Assembly: GCA_016748015.1 (NCBI GenBank)
Contig: JAAOMT010000742.1
Span: 1-40,412 of the forward strand
DNA from: Geosiphon pyriformis
Taxonomy: Eukaryota > Glomeromycota > Glomeromycetes > Archaeosporales > Geosiphonaceae
Length of the DNA: 40,412 nucleotides
Direction: 5' to 3'
Shown: one piece after another, positions 34,461 to 40,412 of the stretch
Layout: each line of letters starts with the position of its first letter
Numbering within the stretch: the stretch's first letter is position 1
The notes under the pieces: generated by a model
Databases searched by the model: none
Told to the model about the DNA's origin: nothing
What the model saw: the letters and a program-made list of their open reading frames with translations, nothing else
Position numbers and translations under genes: made by a program

Positions 34461-35894
34461 TTAAGTGTTCAGGTTGGAAGATTGTTCAATGACAACTATT
34501 GGTTCTAAGTTTCGGGGAATATCTTCGGGACTGACCAAAGGGGAATGTGTACCAATTTGTGGAATTAATGGTTCAGAATTGTTTCTGGAATGATAGTGTT
34601 TCAAACGATCTCTATGTGCAACTTTTGCTAGGATTTTGTCATCAAGTCTTAGCTTGTATGATCCATTGCCTAGGACTTCATGGATAAAGAATGGTCCATC
34701 CCATTTATTTTCAAATTTTCCACTCTATTGTTTTTCAGCTTTAGTTCTGTGTAAGAGAACTTTGTTTCCAATTTTGAATTTATTGATGACTGAAGGCAAT
34801 TTGTCATCATGCTGTTCTTTTTGTTGAGCTTGGGAGTGTTCAATATGAGTGGCTGCTATTCGTTGTTTTCCTTCCAATGTACTAAGCAGAGTGTAGGCTC
34901 TTTGTTGAAGCGTTTCTTGGAAATTGTTTTCATTGATTAGTTGTGCTGGGTATGTTTCCACTGTGAAACTAATTGGTAACGTTGCCATTCTTCCATAAGT
35001 TAAATCAAATGGTGTGTGTTTTGTGGTATCTTGTTTTAGTGTTCTGTATGTTAGTAATACTGATGGAATAAAGAGATCCTATTCTTGCTCAAAATCGGTT
35101 AAGACTTTGGCTAATGACTCACACAATGTTCTGTTAAAATGTTCCACAAGTCCGTTTGTTTGTGGATGGTAGGGCGAAGACAGAGGTCTTTTGACATTGA
35201 ATCGTTCACAAATTTCTTGTATCAGGTTGTTCACAAAGTGTGTTTTCTGATCGGATAAAAGTTCAATTGGACATCCATGTCTACAAATAATGTCTTCGTA
35301 GATAAAATTTGCTACTAATTTTACATCTGCTCATTGAATGGCTTTGGCTTTAGGCCATTTAGTAAGATAGTCTACAGCTACTGCAATATAATGGTTTCCT
35401 TGAGTGGTAATAGGTAGTGGTCCGACTAAATTGATACCAACTCTGTCAAAAGACTGTCCAACTTTAATTGGATTTAAAGGTTCTGTAGGGTGAGTTCCTC
35501 CTCTTCTTTGACAACTATCACAAGATTCGACATATTCATGAATGTCTTTTCTCATTCGAGGCCAAAAGTAGTATTCTAGTGTTCATTGGGTGGTGTTATC
35601 TTTTCCGAAGTATGCTGATGAAGGATCCAAGTGCATGTTGTATAAAATAGTCTCTTTTTTCTGTTCTTGTATTAATCTGAATGGTTTGGTTGGGTTTTTG
35701 AAATTTCGATAATAGATAATGTTGTTGTGTAGAAAATATTGTTTGGCTTGTTGTTGTAACCAATGTTTTTCATCTGGGGACCAATCTGTTGGGATTGTTA
35801 ATGTCTCCAAATATTGTTTAAGATTGTTGTAGTTTTCGGGGTTTATTGTTTGTTGTTTTGATGTTGTTAATTCAAATGGGTGTTGGTTTTGTTT
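34461..35894 (-). pseudogene. gypsy integrase, zinc finger to GPY/F end
   Basis: After a spacer, the zinc-finger region reads NMHLDPSSAYFGK ... CDSCQRRG, with Tyr where the second His of HHCC is expected. The core reads VGINLVGPL (Asn in place of the first catalytic Asp), VDYLTKWPKA, LLSDQKTHF (second Asp kept) and LVEHFNRTL (Glu kept). The C-terminal part has KVLLHR, WDGPFFIHEVLGNGSYKL and HRDRLKHY, a GPY/F-type module. Internal stops are at 35585, 35333, 35081 and 34727 (first bases); the last stop is at 34463-34461. Integrase would insert the cDNA into the genome; this copy cannot. Confidence 0.85.
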
Positions 35895-36629
35895 CTAATC
35901 TTGCCTCATTCTTGAAAGACAATCAATGTTGGTGTGGAGTTTTCCTGGTTTGTGGTGTATAATGTATTGGTAATTAGCTAAAAATCCTGTCCATTGGGTT
36001 TGTTTTGTGTTCAGCTGGGTGTTTTTGTTTTGAAGCCATTTAAGTCCAATATTATCAGTGATAATATCAAATTCTTTGGGTCTGAGGTAAAGGTTGAAGT
36101 AATGTAGGGCCCAGATTACTGCTGCGGTTTCTAATTCTATTGCGGAGTAGTTTTTTTTGGCTGGCTTTAATGTTCTACTAACATAAGCAATTACTTGCTC
36201 ATTTCCATTGTCATCTAACTGTGATAGGATGGCACCAAAGGCAGTATAAGAAGCATCAGTTGCTAACCGGAATTGGTTGCTGAAGTCTGAGTAGGCGAGA
36301 ATTGGGGCTGTTGTGAGTTTTTCCTTGAGTATCTCGAAGGCATTTTGGTGTTCTTTTGTCCATTTGTATTCAACATTTTTTGTAGTGAGCTGGTTGAGGG
36401 GTTTTGCAATTTCTGAAAATCCTTTGATAAATTTTTGGTAATAGGATGCTAATTCGATAAATCCTCTTAATTCTGTGGTATTTTGTGGAGTCTTGAAGTT
36501 TTTGACAGTACTGATTTTTCCGGGGTCTGGTTTAATTCCATCTTTGCTAACAATGTGACCAAGAAAAGCTAAACTTGTCTTCCCAAAGTAGCATTTTTCA
36601 ATGTTCAGTTTCAATCCTGCTTTCTGTAA
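35895..36629 (-). pseudogene. gypsy RT end and RNase H
   Basis: The RT thumb/connection reads GLKLNIEKCYFGKTSLAFLG, LRGFIELASYYQKFIKGFSE and AFEILKEKL. RNase H follows with FRLATDASYTAFGAI (Asp), YSAIELETAAVIWAL (Glu) and IITDNIGLKWL (Asp kept; the next residue is usually His). This part is uninterrupted up to the TAG at 35897-35895. RNase H removes the RNA template after first-strand synthesis. Confidence 0.85.
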
Positions 36630-37181
36630 TCATTGAAAAACTTCTCGCAGGTGAATTAAATATAGCTTGAAAGATGGTGAATAAACATCAGTGTTATTAA
36701 GATAAACTATTACTGATTTCCAAAGGAGGCCTTTGTAAACAACATCCATGAGTCTTTGAAATGTTGCTGGTGCATTGCATAATCCAAAAGGCATTACATT
36801 GAACTCGTAATTTCCTCCTTGAGTGGTGAATGCTGTTTTGGGGCGGTCTTTGGGATCCATAGCAACTTGCCAGTATCCACTCTCTAAATCTAATATTAAA
36901 AAGTATTTGGACTTTCTAAGGGCATCCAACATGTCATCAATTCGGGGAAGAGGATAGGCATCCCCAATGATGACACTGTTGAGTTGTTGGTAATCAACAC
37001 AAAATCGTATCTTTCCATTTTTCTTTTTAACTAGAACCATAAGTAAGGCCCATGGGCTCATTGATGGTTGAATAAGCCCATTGTTAAGCATCCGTTGTAC
37101 TTCTTTTCGGATAAATTGGTGACTTTCTAGAGCAATTCAGTAGGCTTGTTGTCGCCTGGGTTTGGCATCTCTTATATAGAT
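36630..37181 (-). pseudogene. gypsy reverse transcriptase core with YLNN instead of YLDD
   Basis: Motifs in order: VQRMLNNGLIQPSMSPWA, VLVKKKNGKIRFCVDYQQLN, DAYPLPRIDDML, FLILDLESGYWQVA (motif A Asp kept), FNVMPFGLCNAPATFQRLMD, and VIVYLNNTDVYS. The last motif normally has two catalytic Asp; here both are Asn (AAT AAC), which abolishes activity. Stops at 37139-37137 and 36632-36630 are TGA. Confidence 0.9.
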
Positions 37182-38351
37182 TTAGTGTTGAATCAAATTA
37201 GTTCTTCCTAAGTCATTGTTGTTTTTAGCAAAGATATCAGCAAATTCTGCAATTAGTTCTTTGAGCTGGGTTTGTTGTTGTAGTTCAAGTTGTCCCATGT
37301 TAATTCGAGATAGTTTTTCCATGACAACATGGTAGTTTTCAGAACTAGAGTTTGGGTTGATTTTCAGTAGTGAATGTCCAATAATTTCAGAGAAATCGGG
37401 GACTGTTTGGGGTAATTCTTGTTGAAATATATTACTGTGAATAACTCCAATTTCTAAATTATTTAATAAAATTATGGGGTAATTATTGGGGTTGTAAAAA
37501 ATAACTCGGACTTTCTTTATTCCTTCTGGGATATAAATGTTTGGAATCAAAATATTATGTTCCAAGCAGACTTGTTTATTGGACTCAAAAATTTGTTGTG
37601 TGGTTGTTGGCTTTATGCAAGTGTAAATTTCTGGATGTTTTCCAAAGGGTGAGATAGTAATCAGTTGTGGAAGTCTAAGAATCTGGTGAGATTTGTTCTG
37701 TGTGTTAAGAGCTATATTAACTGAAACTGTGAATCGTCCAGTTGAACCAAAACCTTGGGTTCCTCTATCGCTTTTTCCTAATTGTTCTCTTTGATTGATT
37801 AGTTGCAAACCCGAAATGTTGATTAAGGGTAGGTAAATAGCTTGGGCAATTTTTTCAGCATGTTCGATCTTGAATGGTTTGTCAGTCTCATTTTGAAGCA
37901 TCACTGTAATGTCTCCAGTATATCCAGCATCAATTATTCCTCCTTTGACATTGATTTCTTTGCTTGCCAGAGAGGACCGAGAGGCAATTTGAACCATTGC
38001 TTCTGGCGGGATTTTGAGTGCAATTTTGAGGTTGATTTTTGTAAGAGATTTGGGTTTGAGAACAAAAGTATCCTTGCCTGGATATCTTAGGTCATATTCA
38101 GCATCAATTTCGTGTGCTTTTTCAGGTTTTATTCCTTGTCCGTTGTTGTTGAAGTATTTAAGTTGTAAGGCAGGCTGATTTTCGATAAGATAGATGGGTG
38201 TTGTTTCAATTTCTTCTGTTTCTTCAAGTTCTCCAAATTCAATTTCATTCTCATCATTTTTGCTGGGCAAAGGGATACTAAAAGCATAGCATTCGGGACA
38301 CCATTGTTCATTGCAAGGCATAATGCATTCTTCACATAGTCTAATGTTCAT
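37182..38351 (-). pseudogene. dUTPase domain plus linker to RT in the gypsy polyprotein
   Basis: Numbered from the Met at 38351, a Cys cluster (C6, C9, C13, C18, C21) and an acidic linker precede a dUTPase domain at about residues 61-205 (38171-37737). All five family motifs are present: AEYDL (84-88), ASRSSLA (123-129), GGIIDAGYTGDI (137-148), AEKIAQAI (165-172) and RGTQGFGSTG (196-205). A dUTPase hydrolyses dUTP and limits uracil in newly made cDNA. After it comes an unassigned region (to about residue 330), then LIAEFADIFAKNNNDLGRTN, the usual lead-in to gypsy RT. This segment has no internal stop until TAA at 37184-37182, so the dUTPase itself looks intact. Confidence 0.85.
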
Positions 38352-38747
38352 TTGCTCTAATCATTGAATTTGAGCTTCTTGGGTCGGGTAGGTGTGACTT
38401 GCAATTTGGTGATAGACTTCTACTTCATCTTCGTAATCAAATCCAGCTAATTCTATAGTGTATTCAATGTATTCTGCTTTCTTCATTTGATGAACATTTT
38501 CTTTGGTAGCTCCATTAATTAATGCCATTGCTAAGTTAAAAATCATCTCGGCATTATGAGGGTAGTGATAAAGTTTGTTGAGAGCACTGTTGTATGCTGC
38601 ATTAAAGGGTGTTCCTCTTTTTACTTTTTCTGAAATTGATAAGGCATATTGGCAGGTCTGATCGCAGACACCTCCTCTCATTGCTATATCAATCCAATTG
38701 CATTCTTCTGGTAGCATATCTCTACAAGTCAAACAAGCAGTGTTGTC
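38352..38747 (-). pseudogene. Cys-rich and helical insert between protease and dUTPase
   Basis: The frame reads CLTCRDMLPEECNWID and GGVCDQTCQYALSI, then a helical stretch (GTPFNAAYNSALNKLYHY, MIFNLAMALING) and an acidic region (GFDYEDEVEVYHQI), ending at TGA 38363-38361. With Cys clusters on both sides it forms part of a larger Cys-rich module. No known family is recognised. Paired Cys spacing suggests metal binding, which is inference. Confidence 0.6.
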
Positions 38748-39590
38748 CTATTTTCTGCTCCTTTTTATTAGATGGTCCCATCGCTCTCTGTGGCAAGCCT
38801 TGCAGTAATAACAAGTATGATTCTCATATTCTTCTTCAGGTGAAATGCAGGCTCCCATTGACGATAATTTCTTGTGGCAGTCCTTACATTTAAGGGGAAT
38901 ATAGGGGCATTGTTTTCTTGGTTCAGGTTTTGAGTAAGGTATATTCCATCCAGAGGTTTCAGGTTTAGTGTGTGTGGTAAAATGTTTTTGTTCTGTTTCA
39001 TCGGCCCAGTTGGACGTTGATCCAAGAGCCATGAATGTTTTAATTATTGGTTTTTTTTCTTTTGGTTCAAATTCAAAAGTCAGGGCTTTTTCAGAGCGTT
39101 TGTTGAATATACCACAAATGGCAGGTATTCGGGTGTGTTGTCCTTGGTAGGAGATTGTTAACTCTTGTGTTTCCCAATTCAGATTAGCATTGGCTTTTTG
39201 AAGCCAATCATTTCCGACAAAAGCTTGATACTGAGGTGCGTCCATTACAAGAACTTTGACTGGAATGGTGATTCCATTAAGAGTGAATAGAAAATTGTCA
39301 ATTTCTCCTACTGGTGTCTTTTTCATGCCATCGGCAGTGACGATTACTGTTTGAGCTGGTTGGTCAACATTTCTTTTCAACTGTTGCATTAACTGGTAGG
39401 TAATAATGCTTCTGGCAAATCCACTGTCTAGGATCAAGCGAATTGGCTTTCCTTCTACTTTAGCTTCTGCGTACATTGCAGTGATGGCTTTTTGCTCATT
39501 AGCCACTGCATTGCTAAGTAAGAATGGTGATTCATTTGCTTCAAATTCAAAAAGAAAGATATTAGAGAGATTGGCGTTTTCAGCAATTCA
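38748..39590 (-). pseudogene. gypsy aspartic protease and following Cys-rich region
   Basis: After TGA 39590-39588 the frame reads FLFEFEANESPFLLSNAVAN, then the protease-like IRLILDSGFARSIIT (Asp-Ser-Gly active-site motif kept), VIVTADGMKKTPVGEI, VLVMDAPQYQAFVGNDWLQ and LNWETQELTI. This is the retroviral-type aspartic protease pattern. From about 38910 a Cys-rich part follows: CPYIPLKCKDC, GACIS, CYYCKACHRERWDHL. TAG at 38750-38748 ends this segment. The protease would process the polyprotein. Confidence 0.8.
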
Positions 39591-40022
39591 GGCTGGTGGA
39601 ATAGTGGTGTGGTTATGAAAAGAGTTTTGTTGTTGTTGTGCTGCAGCTCTACCTTCCGAGAGTACAGTATGGTGAAAATCCTGTTCTTCTGGCATTTTTA
39701 AATAACTGGGTTGAGTGTGGTAATGGTTGGGTCTTGATTAAGTGGTATTTCGGGGAACCAATTGGTTGTTCAAACTGATTCTACTGTTGTTTACTTGGTA
39801 TCGGTTTTGTGGTGTAAATTGATTTTGTGTAATCAGTCTTCGAGCAGATACTTAATAATATTGTATGGGTGGTTGTTGGTATTGCTGTTGGATTGGTAGT
39901 GGAGTGGGCTGATAATAGTTATTTTGGTATTGGGATCTTGGTGGATAGTAAGCTGGTGGTAATGATTGATAATAAGATTGCTGTGGTGGAGAGTAACGTT
40001 GATTACCCCTATTTTGTTGGTC
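39591..40022 (-). pseudogene. Gln/Pro/Tyr-rich linker between Gag and protease
   Basis: Same frame as Gag and protease, with TAA at 39854-39852 and 39740-39738. Composition is low complexity (for example PPQQSYYQSLPPAYYPPRSQ). It probably formed a flexible part of the polyprotein; no domain is seen. Confidence 0.65.
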
Positions 40023-40412
40023 TCATTGCAGCTTTCTGCAATCCCTTTTCCAGTGGCCAGAGATTCCACAGTAATGGCAATTCTGAGGCTGGTTATTGGA
40101 AAGTGGTGCAAAGTTATTTTGATTTTGTCTTTGAAGTGGTTGATATCTTTGGGGTTGTTGTTGTTGTTGGTTGGTAAAATAGTTTTCAACCTTCTTTGTG
40201 AGTTGGTCAATTTTTTCCTCAGCTGCTGAGCTGGTTTTTCCAATTGCCAAATTTACAAGTTTTGTATGATTGGCTTCTTCTATGGCCATTTCATATCTTT
40301 TTGCATGCTGTATTGCAGAGTTTAAATCTTCTGGCACATGTGGGTGAACCTTTTTAATTAGTTTATCTTTTAGACCAGCAATAAATTGATCCAAGATTTG
40401 AGCATTGGAATA
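40023..40412 (-). pseudogene. gypsy Gag, C-terminal part with CCHC knuckle (partial)
   Basis: The frame is open from the window edge (SNAQILDQFIAGLKDKLI), so the Met often assigned near 40394 is a TTG and not a start. The capsid-like segment (FIAGLKDKLIKKV, PEDLNSAIQHAKRYEMAI) is followed by a Gln-rich stretch and a zinc knuckle CHYCGISGHWKRDC that binds packaged RNA. TGA at 40025-40023 interrupts the polyprotein right after KLQ. Confidence 0.85.

Larger units (their letters stand above)
31989..40412 (-). mobile_element. Ty3/gypsy LTR retrotransposon with dUTPase, right end outside the window
   Basis: Reading leftward from the window edge on the minus strand: Gag with CCHC knuckle, Gln/Pro-rich linker, protease, Cys-rich region, dUTPase, RT, RNase H, integrase with a GPY/F-type end, an accessory ORF, a polypurine tract and a 3' LTR. 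RT-RNase H-integrase order marks it as Ty3/gypsy (Metaviridae). All coding segments from 40412 to 34461 share one frame, with 14 internal stops (7 TGA, 4 TAG, 3 TAA) and no frameshift. Catalytic residues are lost in RT and integrase, so it is dead. The 5' LTR, primer-binding site and start of Gag lie beyond the right edge. Confidence 0.9.

Noticed and set aside
1-40412. tRNA, rRNA or bacterial-type defence operons
   Set aside because: I saw no tRNA- or rRNA-like sequence and no operon-style packed genes; spliced genes and retrotransposons explain the coding signal.

Overview
This window looks like nuclear DNA of an arbuscular mycorrhizal fungus (Glomeromycotina, Rhizophagus/Gigaspora-like; genus not decidable here). 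The reasons are spliced fungal genes with short GT-AG introns, very AT-rich intergenic DNA, a secreted-type kelch-repeat protein with a C-terminal membrane anchor, and LINE and Ty3/gypsy elements of kinds I associate with these genomes. No database was searched; family names come from motifs.

Layout. 1-211: possible 3' end of a plus-strand gene. 903-3573 (minus): two-exon gene for an Abp2-type ARS-binding protein. 3.7-12.4 kb: AT-rich DNA with no supportable gene. 12433-14156 (minus): spliced kelch gene interrupted by a 20-N assembly gap that probably hides an exon. 14.2-16.4 kb: AT-rich DNA with a small, CpG-rich, 5'-truncated LINE 3' end at about 15.45-15.6 kb. 16.4-19.9 kb (minus): an extremely AT-shifted LINE fossil. 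20.05-26.85 kb (minus): a near full-length but dead LINE. 27.0-28.25 kb (plus): an AT-shifted fossil of gypsy pol. 28.26-29.0 kb (minus): a 5'-truncated LINE. 29.76-31.98 kb (plus): a LINE-related element with only ORF1 and the family 3' tail. 31.99-40.41 kb (minus): a Ty3/gypsy element cut by the right edge, with one compound 3' LTR, an accessory ORF, and a gag-protease-Cys-rich-dUTPase-RT-RNaseH-integrase polyprotein in a single reading frame.

How it fits together. Only the Abp2-like and kelch genes look like functional host genes. Everything to the right of about 15 kb is layered retrotransposon debris of several ages. The decay is mainly by substitution: the gypsy polyprotein has 14 in-frame stops and no frameshift over about 6 kb, and reverse-transcriptase catalytic aspartates have become asparagine in both the LINE and the gypsy element. 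Copies of the same LINE tail range from CpG-rich to almost CpG-free. This suggests cytosine deamination, from methylation or a RIP-like process, as the main route of inactivation.

I saw no CRISPR array, tRNA, rRNA or bacterial-type system. The most unusual items are the dUTPase- and Cys-rich-module-bearing gypsy element with its intact accessory ORF, the compound LTR, the ORF1-only LINE derivative, and the hidden AT-shifted fossils.
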